A stretch of DNA of 64,000 nucleotides from Opisthocomus hoazin (lineage: Eukaryota > Chordata > Aves > Opisthocomiformes > Opisthocomidae). The stretch spans positions 3,348,001 to 3,412,000 of the forward strand of contig NC_134440.1 in the NCBI RefSeq assembly GCF_030867145.1, in the 5' to 3' direction. Under the pieces are notes generated by a model. It saw only the letters and a list, made by a program, of their open reading frames with translations. It was not told the DNA's origin and did not search any database. The position numbers were made by a program, and so were the translations under genes. Within the stretch, counting starts at the first letter, position 1, and each line of letters starts with the position of its first letter. Shown here one piece after another: positions 37,801 to 50,535 of the stretch.

Positions 37801-40800
37801 TGCAGACGTTCGCATTTTGGGAGCAGGGCTGCCGGAGGCGCCAGGCACGGACACCCAGAGATACTTTTGAAGTTTGAGGTGGGAAAACAAGCAAGCAGCT
37901 CCAGTCTCTGTGCCTCTGTGCGAGCAGTGCCATGGGCAGATGAGGCTGAGCAACAGCTTTCCAGGCTAGCTCTTTCTGGCTCCGAGCTATCTGCAGACGT
38001 TCCCATTTTGGGAGCAGGGCTGCCGGAGACGCCCGGCACGGATCACCAGATACATTTGAAGTTTTAAGTGGCAAGAGAAGCAACCAGCCCCAGTCTCTGT
38101 GCCTCTGTGCGAGCAGTGCCATGGGCAGATGAGGCTGAGCAACAGCTTTCCAGGCTAGCTCTTTCTGGCTGCGAGCTATCTGCAGATGTTCGCATTTTGG
38201 GAGCAGGGCTGCCGGAGGCGCCCGGCACGGACCCCCAAAGCTACGTTTGACGTTTGAGGTGGCAAGACAAGCAAGCAGCCCTAGTCTCTGTGCCTCTGTG
38301 TGAGCAGCGCCATGGGCAGATGAGGCTGAGCAACAGCTTTCCAGGCTAGCTCTTTCTGGCTGCGAGCTATCTGCAGACGTTTGCAATTTAGGAGCAGGGC
38401 TGCCGGGGGCGCCCAGTACAAATCCCGAAAGCTACGTTTGAAGTTTGAGGTGGCAAGACAAGCAAGCAGCCCCAGTCTCTGTGCCTCTGTGCGAGCAGTG
38501 CCATGGGCAGATGAGGCTGAGCAACAGCTTTCCAGGCTAGCTCTTTCTGGCTGTGAGCTATCTGCAGACGTTCCCATTTTGGGAGCAGGGCTGCCGGAGG
38601 CGCCCGGCACGGACCCCCAGAGATACGTTTGAAGTGTGACGTGGCAAGACAAGCAACTAGCCCCAGTCTCTGTGCCTCTGTGCGAGCAGTGCCATGGGCA
38701 GATGAGGCTGAGCAACAGCTTTCCAGGCTAGCTCTTTCTGGCTGCGAGCTATCTGCAGACGTTTGCAATTTAGGAGCAGGGCTGCCGGGGGCGCCCAGTA
38801 CAAATCCCGAAAGCTACGTTTGAAGTTTGAGGTGGCAAGACAAGCAAGCAGCCCCAGTCTCTGTGCCTCTGTGCGAGCAGTGCCATGGGCAGATGAGGCT
38901 GAGCAACAGCTTTCCAGGCTAGCTCTTTCTGGCTGTGAGCTATCTGCAGATGTTCCCATTTTGGGAGCAGGGCTGCCGGAGGCGCCCGGCACGGACCCCC
39001 AGAGATGCGTTTGAAGTGTGACGTGGCAAGACAAGCAACTAGCCCCAGTCTCTGTGCCTCTGTGCGAGCAGTGCCATGGGCAGATGAGGCTGAGCAACAG
39101 CTTTCCAGGCTAGCTCTTTCTGGCTGCGAGCTATCTGCAGACGTTCGCATTTTGGGAGCAGGGCTGCCGGAAACGTCCGGCACGGATCCCCAAATTTACA
39201 TTTGAAGTTTGAGGTGGCAAGACAAGCAAGCAGCCCCAGTCTCTGTGCCTCTGTGCGAGCAGTGCCATGGGCAGATGAGGCTGAGCAACAGCTTTCCAGG
39301 CTAGCTCTTTCTGGCTGCGAGCTATCTGCAGACGTTCACATTTTGGGAGCAGGGCTGTCGGAGGTTCCCGGCACGGACCCCCAGGGATACATTTGAAGTT
39401 TGAGGTGGCAAGAGAAGCAACTAGCCCCAGTCTCTGTGCCTCTGTGCGAGCAGTGCCATGGGCAGATGAGGCTGAGCAACAGCTTTCCAGGCTAGCTCTT
39501 TCTGGCTGCGAGCTATCTGCAGACGTTCGCATTTTGGGAGCAGGGCTGCCGGAGGCGCCAGGCACGGACACCCAGAGATACTTTTGAAGTTTGAGGTGGG
39601 AAAACAAGCAAGCAGCTCCAGTCTCTGTGCCTCTGTGCGAGCAGTGCCATGGGCAGATGAGGCTGAGCAACAGCTTTCCAGGCTAGCTCTTTCTGGCTCC
39701 GAGCTATCTGCAGACGTTCCCATTTTGGGAGCAGGGCTGCCGGAGACGCCCGGCACGGATCACCAGATACATTTGAAGTTTTAAGTGGCAAGAGAAGCAA
39801 CCAGCCCCAGTCTCTGTGCCTCTGTGCGAGCAGTGCCATGTGCAGATGAGGCTGAGCAACAGCTTTCCAGGCTAGCTCTTTCTGGCTGCGAGCTATCTGC
39901 AGACGTTCGCATTTTGGGAGCAGGGCTGCCGGAGGTGCCTGGCACGGACCACCAGAGCTACGTTTGACGTTTGAGGTGGCAAGACAAGCAAGCAGCCCCA
40001 GTCTCTGTGCCTCTGTGCGAGCAGCGCCATGGGCAGATGAGGCTGAGCAACAGCTTTCCAGGCTAGCTCTTTCTGGCTGCGAGCTATCTGCAGATGTTCG
40101 CATTTTGGGAGCAGGGCTGCCGGGGGCGCCCAGTACAAATCCCCAAAGCTACGTCTGAAGTTTGAGGTGGCAAGACAAGCAAGCAGCCCTAGTCTCTGTG
40201 CCTCTGTGCGAGCAGTGCCATGGGCAGATGAGGCTGAGCAACAGCTTTCCAGGCTAGCTCTTTCTGGCTGCGAGCTATCTGCAGACGTTCCCATTTTGGG
40301 AGCAGGGCTGCCGGATGCGCCAGGCACGGACCCCCAAAGCTACATTTGAAGTCTGAGGTGGCAAGACAAGCAACCAGCCCCAGTCTCTGTGCCTCTGTGC
40401 GAGCAGTGCCATGGGCAGATGAGGCTGAGCAACAGCTTTCCAGGCTAGCTCTTTCTGGCTGCGAGCTATCTGCAGACGTTCGCAATTTAGGAGCAGGGCT
40501 GCCGGGGGCGCCCAGTACAAATCCCGAAAGCTACGTTTGAAGTTTGAGGTGGCAAGACAAGCAAGCAGCCCCAGTCTCTGTGCCTCTGTGCGAGCAGTGC
40601 CATGGGCAGATGAGGCTGAGCAACAGCTTTCCAGGCTAGCTCTTTCTGGCTGTGAGCTATCTGCAGACGTTCGCATTTTGGGAGTAGGGCTGCCGGAGGC
40701 GCCCGGCACGGACCCCCAGAGATACGTTTGAAGTGTGAGGTGGCAAGACAAGCAAGCAGCCCCAGTCTCTGTGCCTCTGTGCGAGCAGTGCCATGGGCAG

Positions 40801-40987
40801 ATGAGGCTGAGCAACAGCTTTCCAGGCTAGCTCTTTCTGGCTGCGAGCTATCTGCAGACATTCGCATTTTGGGAGCAGGGCTGCAGGAGACGCCCGGCAC
40901 GGACACCCAGAGATACATTTGAAGTTTGAGGTGGCAAGACAAGCAAGCAGCCCCAGTCTCTGTGCCTCTGTGCGAGCAGTGCCATGG
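34880..40987. repeat. HOR unit 4 (32 monomers, 6,108 bp)
   Basis: This unit runs from landmark 34,880 to landmark 40,988. The length is 32 x 191 minus 4, again explained by two 2-bp-deleted monomers (near 38,042 and 39,759). It is one monomer shorter than units 2 and 3 because the internal duplication here is 9 monomers (1,717 bp). About 37,046-38,070 recurs at about 38,763-39,787, with an extra three-way junction near 38,381. The monomer around 38,300 combines GTGTGAGCAG with CAGCGCCATG, variants otherwise found in different monomers, so it looks like a recombinant. Confidence 0.85.
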
Positions 40988-43900
40988 GCAAATTAGGCTG
41001 AGCAACAGCTTTCCAGGCTAGCTCTTTCTGGCTGCGAGCTATCTACAGACGTTCGCATTTTGGGAGCAGGGCTGCAGGAGGTTCCCGGCACGGACCCCCA
41101 GGGATACATTTGAAGTTTGAGGTGGCAAGAGAAGCAAGCAGCCCCAGTCTCTGTGCCTCTGTGCGAGCAGTGCCATGGGCAGATGAGGCTGAGCAACAGC
41201 TTTCCAGGCTAGCTCTTTCTGGCTGCGAGCTATCTGCAGACCTTCGCATTTTGGGAGCAGGGCTGCCGGAGACGCCCGGCACGGACACCCAGAGATACAT
41301 TTGAAGTTTGAGGTGGCAAGACAAGCAAGCAGCCCCAGTCTCTGTGCCTCTGTGCGAGCAGTGCCATGGGCAGATGAGGCTGAGCAACAGCTTTCCAGGC
41401 TAGCTCTTTCTGGCTGCGAGCTATCTGCAGATGTTCGCATTTTGGGAGCAGGGCTGCCGGAGGCGCCCGGCACGGACCCCCAAAGCTACGTTTGACGTTT
41501 GAGGTGGCAAGACAAGCAAGCAGCCCTAGTCTCTGTGCCTCTGTGTGAGCAGTGCCATGGGCAGATGAGGCTGAGCAACAGCTTTCCAGGCTAGCTCTTT
41601 CTGGCTGCGAGCTATCTGCAGACGTTTGCAATTTAGGAGCAGGGCTGCCGGGGGCGCCCAGTACAAATCCCGAAAGCTACGTTTGAAGTTTGAGGTGGCA
41701 AGACAAGCAAGCAGCCCCAGTCTCTGTGCCTCTGTGCGAGCAGTGCCATGGGCAGATGAGGCTGAGCAACAGCTTTCCAGGCTAGCTCTTTCTGGCTGTG
41801 AGCTATCTGCAGACGTTCCCATTTTGGGAGCAGGGCTGCCGGAGGCGCCCGGCACGGACCCCCAGAGATACGTTTGAAGTGTGACGTGGCAAGACAAGCA
41901 ACTAGCCCCAGTCTCTGTGCCTCTGTGCGAGCAGTGCCATGGGCAGATGAGGCTGAGCAACAGCTTTCCAGGCTAGCTCTTTCTGGCTGCGAGCTATCTG
42001 CAGACGTTCGCATTTTGGGAGCAGGGCTGCCGGAAACTTCCGGCACGGATCCCCAAATTTACATTTGAAGTTTGAGGTGGCAAGACAAGCAAGCAGCCCC
42101 AGTCTCTGTGCCTCTGTGCGAGCAGTGCCATGGGCAGATGAGGCTGAGCAACAGCTTTCCAGGCTAGCTCTTTCTGGCTGCGAGCTATCTGCAGACGTTC
42201 ACATTTTGGGAGCAGGGCTGTCGGAGGTTCCCGGCACGGACCCCCAGGGATACATTTGAAGTTTGAGGTGGCAAGAGAAGCAACTAGCCCCAGTCTCTGT
42301 GCCTCTGTGCGAGCAGTGCCATGGGCAGATGAGGCTGAGCAACAGCTTTCCAGGCTAGCTCTTTCTGGCTGCGAGCTATCTGCAGACGTTCGCATTTTGG
42401 GAGCAGGGCTGCCGGAGGCGCCAGGCACGGACACCCAGAGATACATTTGATGTTTGAGGTGGGAAAACAAGCAAGCAGCTCCAGTCTCTGTGCCTCTGTG
42501 CGAGCAGTGCCATGGGCAGATGAGGCTGAGCAACAGCTTTCCAGGCTAGCTCTTTCTGGCTGTGAGCTATGTGCAGACGTTCGCATTTTGGGAGCAGGGC
42601 TGCCGGAGACGCCCGGCACGGATCACCAAAGATACATTTGAAGTTTTAAGTGGCAAGAGAAGCAACCAGCCCCAGTCTCTGTGCCTCTGTGCGAGCAGTG
42701 CCATGGGCAGATGAGGCTGAGCAACAGCTTTCCAGGCTAGCTCTTTCTGGCTGCGAGCTATCTGCAGACGTTCGCATTTTGGGAGCAGGGCTGCCGGAGG
42801 CGCCTGGCACGGACCACCAGAGATACATTTGAAGTTTGAGGTGGCAAGACAAGCAAGCAGCCCCAGTCTCTGTGCCTCTGTGCGAGCAGTGCCATGGGCA
42901 GATGAGGCTGAGCAACAGCTTTCCAGGCTAGCTCTTTCTGGCTGCGAGCTATCTGCAGATGTTCGCATTTTGGGAGCAGGGCTGCCGGATGCGCCCGGCA
43001 CGGACCCCCAAAGCTACGTTTGAAGTGTGAGGTGGCAAGACAAGCAAGCAGCCCTAGTCTCTGTGCCTCTGTGCGAGCAGTGCCATGGGCAGATGAGGCT
43101 GAGCAACAGCTTTCCAGGCTAGCTCTTTCTGGCTGCGAGCTATATGCAGACGGTCGCATTTTGGGAGCAGGGCTGCCGGAGGCGCCCGGCACGGACCCCC
43201 AAAAGTACGTTTGAAGTTTGAGGTGGCAAGACAAGCAAGCAGCCCCAGTCTCTGTGCCTCTGTGCGAGCAGTGCCATGGGCAGATGAGGCTGAGCAACAG
43301 CTTTCCAGGCTAGCTCTTTCTGGCTGCGAGCTATCTGCAGACGTTCGCATTTTGGGAGCAGGGCTGCCGGAGGCGCCCGACATGGACCCCCAAAAGTACG
43401 TTGGAAGTTTGAGGTGGCAAGACAAGCAAGCAGCCCCAGTCTCTGTGCCTCTGTGCGAGCAGTGCCATGGGCAGATGAGGCTGAGCAACAGCTTTCCAGG
43501 CTAGCTCTTTCTGGCTGCGAGCTATCTGCAGATGTTCGCATTTTGGGAGCAGGGCTGCCGGGGGCGCCCAGTACAAATCCCCAAAGCTACGTCTGAAGTT
43601 TGAGGTGGCAAGACAAGCAAGCAGCCACAGTCTCTGTGCCTCTGTGCGAGCAGTGCCATGGGCAGATGAGGCTGAGCAACAGCTTTCCAGGCTAGCTCTT
43701 TCTGGCTGTGAGCTATCTGCAGACGTTCCCATTTTGGGACTAGGGCTGCCGGAGGCGCCCGGCACGGACCCCCAGAGATACGTTTGAAGTGTGAGGTGGC
43801 AAGACAAGCAAGCAGCCCCAGTCTCTGTGCCTCTGTGCGAGCAGTGCCATGGGCAGATGAGGCTGAGCAACAGCTTTCCAGGCTAGCTCTTTCTGGCTGC

Positions 43901-44043
43901 GAGCTATCTGCAGACATTCGCATTTTGGGAGCAGGGCTGCAGGAGACGCCCGGCACGGACACCCAGATATACATTTGAAGTTTGAGGTGGCAAGACAAGC
44001 AAGCAGCCCCAGTCTCTGTGCCTCTGTGCGAGCAGTGCCATGG
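40988..44043. repeat. HOR unit 5 (16 monomers, 3,056 bp)
   Basis: This unit runs from landmark 40,988 to landmark 44,044 and is exactly 16 x 191 bp. The first 1.57 kb follows unit 4 at an offset of 6,108 bp. At about 42,555 it departs into monomers with a GAGCTATGTGCAGACG variant, then GATCACCAAAGATAC without the 2-bp deletion, then a CATATATGCAGACGG-like monomer group not found in units 1-4. This unit is the switch from about 32-monomer to 16-monomer periodicity. Confidence 0.8.
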
Positions 44044-47000
44044 GCAAATTAGGCTGAGCAACAGCTTTCCAGGCTAGCTCTTTCTGGCTGCGAGCTATCT
44101 ACAGACGTTCGCATTTTGGGAGCAGGGCTGCAGGAGGTTCCCGGCACGGACCCCCAGGGATACATTTGAAGTTTGAGGTGGCAAGAGAAGCAAGCAGCCC
44201 CAGTCTCTGTGCCTCTGTGCGAGCAGTGCCATGGGCAGATGAGGCTGAGCAACAGCTTTCCAGGCTAGCTCTTTCTGGCTGCGAGCTATCTGCAGACGTT
44301 CGCATTTTGGGAGCAGGGCTGCCGGAGACGCCCGGCACGGACACCCAGAGATACATTTGAAGTTTGAGGTGGCAAGACAAGCAAGCAGCCCCAGTCTCTG
44401 TGCCTCTGTGCGAGCAGTGCCATGGGCAGATGAGGCTGAGCAACAGCTTTCCAGGCTAGCTCTTTCTGGCTGCGAGCTATCTGCAGATGTTCGCATTTTG
44501 GGAGCAGGGCTGCCGGAGGCGCCCGGCACGGACCCCCAAAGCTACGTTTGACGTTTGAGGTGGCAAGACAAGCAAGCAGCCCTAGTCTCTGTGCCTCTGT
44601 GTGAGCAGTGCCATGGGCAGATGAGGCTGAGCAACAGCTTTCCAGGCTAGCTCTTTCTGGCTGCGAGCTATCTGCAGACGTTTGCAATTTAGGAGCAGGG
44701 CTGCCGGGGGCGCCCAGTACAAATCCCGAAAGCTACGTTTGAAGTTTGAGGTGGCAAGACAAGCAAGCAGCCCCAGTCTCTGTGCCTCTGTGCGAGCAGT
44801 GCCATGGGCAGATGAGGCTGAGCAACAGCTTTCCAGGCTAGCTCTTTCTGGCTGTGAGCTATCTGCAGACGTTCCCATTTTGGGAGCAGGGCTGCAGGAG
44901 GCGCCCGGCACGGACCCCCAGAGATACGTTTGAAGTGTGACGTGGCAAGACAAGCAACTAGCCCCAGTCTCTGTGCCTCTGTGCGAGCAGTGCCATGGGC
45001 AGATGAGGCTGAGCAACAGCTTTCCAGGCTAGCTCTTTCTGGCTGCGAGCTATCTGCAGACGTTCGCATTTTGGGAGCAGGGCTGCCGGAAACGTCCGGC
45101 ACGGATCCCCAAATTTACATTTGAAGTTTGAGGTGGCAAGACAAGCAAGCAGCCCCAGTCTCTGTGCCTCTGTGCGAGCAGTGCCATGGGCAGATGAGGC
45201 TGAGCAACAGCTTTCCAGGCTAGCTCTTTCTGGCTGCGAGCTATCTGCAGACGTTCACATTTTGGGAGCAGGGCTGTCGGAGGTTCCCGGCACGGACCCC
45301 CAGGGATACATTTGAAGTTTGAGGTGGCAAGAGAAGCAACTAGCCCCAGTCTCTGTGCCTCTGTGCGAGCAGTGCCATGGGCAGATGAGGCTGAGCAACA
45401 GCTTTCCAGGCTAGCTCTTTCTGGCTGCGAGCTATCTGCAGACGTTCGCATTTTGGGAGCAGGGCTGCCGGAGGCGCCAGGCACGGACACCCAGAGATAC
45501 ATTTGAAGTTTGAGGTGGGAAAACAAGCAAGCAGCTCCAGTCTCTGTGCCTCTGTGCGAGCAGTGCCATGGGCAGATGAGGCTGAGCAACAGCTTTCCAG
45601 GCTAGCTCTTTCTGGCTGAGAGCTATGTGCAGACGTTCGCATTTTGGGAGCAGGGCTGCCGGAGACGCCCGGCACGGATCACCAAAGATACATTTGAAGT
45701 TTTAAGTGGCAAGAGAAGCAACCAGCCCCAGTCTCTGTGCCTCTGTGCGAGCAGTGCCATGGGCAGATGAGGCTGAGCAACAGCTTTCCAGGCTAGCTCT
45801 TTCTGGCTGCGAGCTATCTGCAGACGTTCGCATTTTGGGAGCAGGGCTGCCGGAGGCGCCTGGCACGGACCACCAGAGATACATTTGAAGTTTGAGGTGG
45901 CAAGACAAGCAAGCAGCCCCAGTCTCTGTGCCTCTGTGCGAGCAGTGCCATGGGCAGATGAGGCTGAGCAACAGCTTTCCAGGCTAGCTCTTTCTGGCTG
46001 CGAGCTATCTGCAGATGTTCGCATTTTGGGAGCAGGGCTGCCGGATGCGCCAGGCACGGACCCCCAAAGCTACATTTGAAGTTTGAGGTGGCAAGACAAG
46101 CAACCAGCCCCAGTCTCTGTGCCTCTGTGCGAGCAGTGCCATGGGCAGATGAGGCTGAGCAACAGCTTTCCAGGCTAGCTCTTTCTGGCTGCGAGCTATC
46201 TGCAGACGTTCGCAATTTAGGAGCAGGGCTGCCAGGGGCGCCCAGTACAAATCCCGAAAGCTACGTTTGAAGTTTGAGGTGGCAAGACAAGCAAGCAGCC
46301 CCATCTCTGTGCCTCTGTGCGAGCAGTGCCATGGGCAGATGAGGCTGAGCAACAGCTTTCCAGGCTAGCTCTTTCTGGCTGCGAGCTATCTGCAGACGTT
46401 CGCATTTTGGGAGCAGGGCTGCCGGAGACGCCCGGCACGGACCCCCAGAGATACATTTGAAGTTTCAGGTGGCAAGACAAGCAAGCAGCCCCAGTCTCTG
46501 TGCCTCTGTGCGAGCAGTGCCATGGGCAGATGAGGCTGAGCAACAGCTTTCCAGGCTAGCTCTTTCTGGCTGCGAGCTATATGCAGACGGTCGCATTTTG
46601 GGAGCAGGGCTGCCGGAGGCGCCCGGCACGGACCCCCAAAAGTACGTTTGAAGTTTGAGGTGGCAAGACAAGCAAGCAGCCACAGTCTCTGTGCCTCTGT
46701 GCGAGCAGTGCCATGGGCAGATGAGGCTGAGCAACAGCTTTCCAGGCTAGCTCTTTCTGGCTGTGAGCTATCTGCAGACGTTCCCATTTTGGGAGTAGGG
46801 CTGCCGGAGGCGCCCGGCACGGACCCCCAGAGATACGTTTGAAGTGTGAGGTGGCAAGACAAGCAAGCAGCCCCAGTCTCTGTGCCTCTGTGCGAGCAGT
46901 GCCATGGGCAGATGAGGCTGAGCAACAGCTTTCCAGGCTAGCTCTTTCTGGCTGCGAGCTATCTGCAGACATTCGCATTTTGGGAGCAGGGCTGCAGGAG

Positions 47001-47098
47001 ACGCCCGGCACGGACACCCAGAGATACATTTGAAGTTTGAGGTGGCAAGACAAGCAAGCAGCCCCAGTCTCTGTGCCTCTGTGCGAGCAGTGCCATGG
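44044..47098. repeat. HOR unit 6 (16 monomers, 3,055 bp)
   Basis: This unit runs from landmark 44,044 to landmark 47,099. It is 16 x 191 minus 1 bp. The missing base is in a monomer reading CCCCATCTCTG instead of CCCCAGTCTCTG, near 46,300. It matches unit 5 over most of its length, with differences in the region corresponding to 43,020-43,780. Confidence 0.8.
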
Positions 47099-50000
47099 GC
47101 AAATTAGGCTGAGCAACAGCTTTCCAGGCTAGCTCTTTCTGGCTGCGAGCTATCTACAGACGTTCGCATTTTGGGAGCAGGGCTGCAGGAGGTTCCCGGC
47201 ACGGACCCCCAGGGATACATTTGAAGTTTGAGGTGGCAAGAGAAGCAAGCAGCCCCAGTCTCTGTGCCTCTGTGCGAGCAGTGCCATGGGCAGATGAGGC
47301 TGAGCAACAGCTTTCCAGGCTAGCTCTTTCTGGCTGCGAGCTATCTGCAGACGTTCGCATTTTGGGAGCAGGGCTGCCGGAGACGCCCGGCACGGACACC
47401 CAGAGATACATTTGAAGTTTGAGGTGGCAAGACAAGCAAGCAGCCCCAGTCTCTGTGCCTCTGTGCGAGCAGTGCCATGGGCAGATGAGGCTGAGCAACA
47501 GCTTTCCAGGCTAGCTCTTTCTGGCTGCGAGCTATCTGCAGATGTTCGCATTTTGGGAGCAGGGCTGCCGGACGCGCCCGGCACGGACCCCCAAAGCTAC
47601 GTTTGACGTTTGAGGTGGCAAGACAAGCAAGCAGCCCTAGTCTCTGTGCCTCTGTGTGAGCAGTGCCATGGGCAGATGAGGCTGAGCAACAGCTTTCCAG
47701 GCTAGCTCTTTCTGGCTGCGAGCTATCTGCAGACGTTTGCAATTTAGGAGCAGGGCTGCCGGGGGCGCCCAGTACAAATCCCGAAAGCTACGTTTGAAGT
47801 TTGAGGTGGCAAGACAAGCAAGCAGTCCCAGTCTCTGTGCCTCTGTGCGAGCAGTGCCATGGGCAGATGAGGCTGAGCAACAGCTTTCCAGGCTAGCTCT
47901 TTCTGGCTGTGAGCTATCTGCAGACGTTCCCATTTTGGGAGCAGGGCTGCCGGAGGCGCCCGGCACGGACCCCCAGAGATACGTTTGAAGTGTGACGTGG
48001 CAAGACAAGCAACTAGCCCCAGTCTCTGTGCCTCTGTGCGAGCAGTGCCATGGGCAGATGAGGCTGAGCAACAGCTTTCCAGGCTAGCTCTTTCTGGCTG
48101 CGAGCTATCTGCAGACGTTCGCATTTTGGGAGCAGGGCTGCCGGAAACGTCCGGCACGGATCCCCAAATTTACATTTGAAGTTTGAGGTGGCAAGACAAG
48201 CAAGCAGCCCCAGTCTCTGTGCCTCAGTGCGAGCAGTGCCATGGGCAGATGAGGCTGAGCAACAGCTTTCCAGGCTAGCTCTTTCTGGCTGCGAGCTATC
48301 TGCAGACGTTCACATTTTGGGAGCAGGGCTGTCGGAGGTTCCCGGCACGGACCCCCAGGGATACATTTGAAGTTTGAGGTGGCAAGAGAAGCAACTAGCC
48401 CCAGTCTCTGTGCCTCTGTGCGAGCAGTGCCATGGGCAGATGAGGCTGAGCAACAGCTTTCCAGGCTAGCTCTTTCTGGCTGCGAGCTATCTGCAGACGT
48501 TCGCATTTTGGGAGCAGGGCTGCCGGAGGCGCCAGGCACGGACACCCAGAGATACATTTGAAGTTTGAGGTGGGAAAACAAGCAAGCAGCTCCAGTCTCT
48601 GTGCCTCTGTGCGAGCAGTGCCATGGGCAGATGAGGCTGAGCAACAGCTTTCCAGGCTAGCTCTTTCTGGCTGTGAGCTATGTGCAGACGTTCGCATTTT
48701 GGGAGCAGGGCTGCCGGAGACGCCCGGCACGGATCACCAAAGATACATTTGAAGTTTTAAGTGGCAAGAGAAGCAACCAGCCCCAGTCTCTGTGCCTCTG
48801 TGCGAGCAGTGCCATGGGCAGATGAGGCTGAGCAACAGCTTTCCAGGCTAGCTCTTTCTGGCTGCGAGCTATCTGCAGACGTTCGCATTTTGGGAGCAGG
48901 GCTGCCGGAGGCGCCTGGCACGGACCACCAGAGATACTTTTGAAGTTTGAGGTGGCAAGACAAGACACTAGCCCCAGTCTCTGTGCCTCTGTGCGAGCAG
49001 TGCCATGGGCAGATGAGGCTGAGCAACAGCTTTCCAGGCTAGCTCTTTCTGGCTGCGAGCTATCTGCAGATGTTCGCATTTTGGGAGCAGGGCTGCCGGA
49101 TGCGCCCGGCACGGACCCCCAAAGCTACGTTTGAAGTTTGAGGTGGCAAGACAAGCAAGCAGCCCTAGTCTCTGTGCCTCTGTGCGAGCAGTGCCATGGG
49201 CAGATGAGGCTGAGCAACAGCTTTCCAGGCTAGCTCTTTCTGGCTGCGAGCTATCTGCAGACGTTTGCAATTTAGGAGCAGGGCTGCCAGGGGCGCCCAG
49301 TACAAATCCCGAAAGCTACGTTTGAAGTTTGAGGTGGCAAGACAAGCAAGCAGCCCCATCTCTGTGCCTCTGTGCGAGCAGTGCCATGGGCAGATGAGGC
49401 TGAGCAACAGCTTTCCAGGCTAGCTCTTTCTGGCTGCGAGCTATCTGCAGATGTTCGCATTTTGGGAGCAGGGCTGCCGGAGACGCCCGGCACGGACCCC
49501 CAGAGATACATTTGAAGTTTCAGGTGGCAAGACAAGCAAGCAGCCCCAGTCTCTGTGCCTCTGTGCGAGCAGTGCCATGGGCAGATGAGGCTGAGCAACA
49601 GCTTTCCAGGCTAGCTCTTTCTGGCTGCGAGCTATATGCAGACGGTCGCATTTTGGGAGCAGGGCTGCCGGAGGCGCCCGGCACGGACCCCCAAAAGTAC
49701 GTTTGAAGTTTGAGGTGGCAAGACAAGCAAGCAGCCCTAGTCTCTGTGCCTCTGTGCGAGCAGTGCCATGGGCAGATGAGGCTGAGCAACAGCTTTCCAG
49801 GCTAGCTCTTTCTGGCTGCGAGCTATCTGCAGACGTTCGCATTTTGGGAGCAGGGCTGCCGGAGGCGCCCGACATGGACCCCCAAAAGTACGTTGGAAGT
49901 TTGAGGTGGCAAGACAAGCAAGCAGCCCCAGTCTCTGTGCCTCTGTGCGAGCAGTGCCATGGGCAGATGAGGCTGAGCAACAGCTTTCCAGGCTAGCTCT

Positions 50001-50535
50001 TTCTGGCTGCGAGCTATCTGCAGATGTTCGCATTTTGGGAGCAGGGCTGCCGGGGGCGCCCAGTACAAATCCCCAAAGCTACGTCTGAAGTTTGAGGTGG
50101 CAAGACAAGCAAGCAGCCACAGTCTCTGTGCCTCTGTGCGAGCAGTGCCATGGGCAGATGAGGCTGACCAACAGCTTTCCAGGCTAGCTCTTTCTGGCTG
50201 CGAGCTATCTGCAGACGTTCGCATTTTGGGAGCAGGGCTGCCGGATGCGCCCGGCACGGACCCCCAAAGCTACGTTTGAAGTTTGAGGTGGCAAGACAAG
50301 CAACCAGCCCCAGTCTCTGTGCCTCTGTGCGAGCAGTGCCATGGGCAGATGAGGCTGAGCAACAGCTTTCCAGGCTAGCTCTTTCTGGCTGCGAGCTATC
50401 TGCAGACATTCGCATTTTGGGAGCAGGGCTGCAGGAGACGCCCGGCACGGACACCCAGAGATACATTTGAAGTTTGAGGTGGCAAGACAAGCAAGCAGCC
50501 CCAGTCTCTGTGCCTCTGTGCGAGCAGTGCCATGG
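47099..50535. repeat. HOR unit 7 (18 monomers, 3,437 bp)
   Basis: This unit runs from landmark 47,099 to landmark 50,536. It is 18 x 191 minus 1 bp, with the same 1-bp-deleted CCCCATCTCTG monomer (near 49,355). Relative to unit 6 it has gained two monomers in its second half, where a CGACATGGACC monomer and a GCCCAGTACAAATCCCC monomer follow the AGACGG monomer. A GACACTAGCCCC variant near 48,961 is shared with unit 8 only. Confidence 0.8.
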
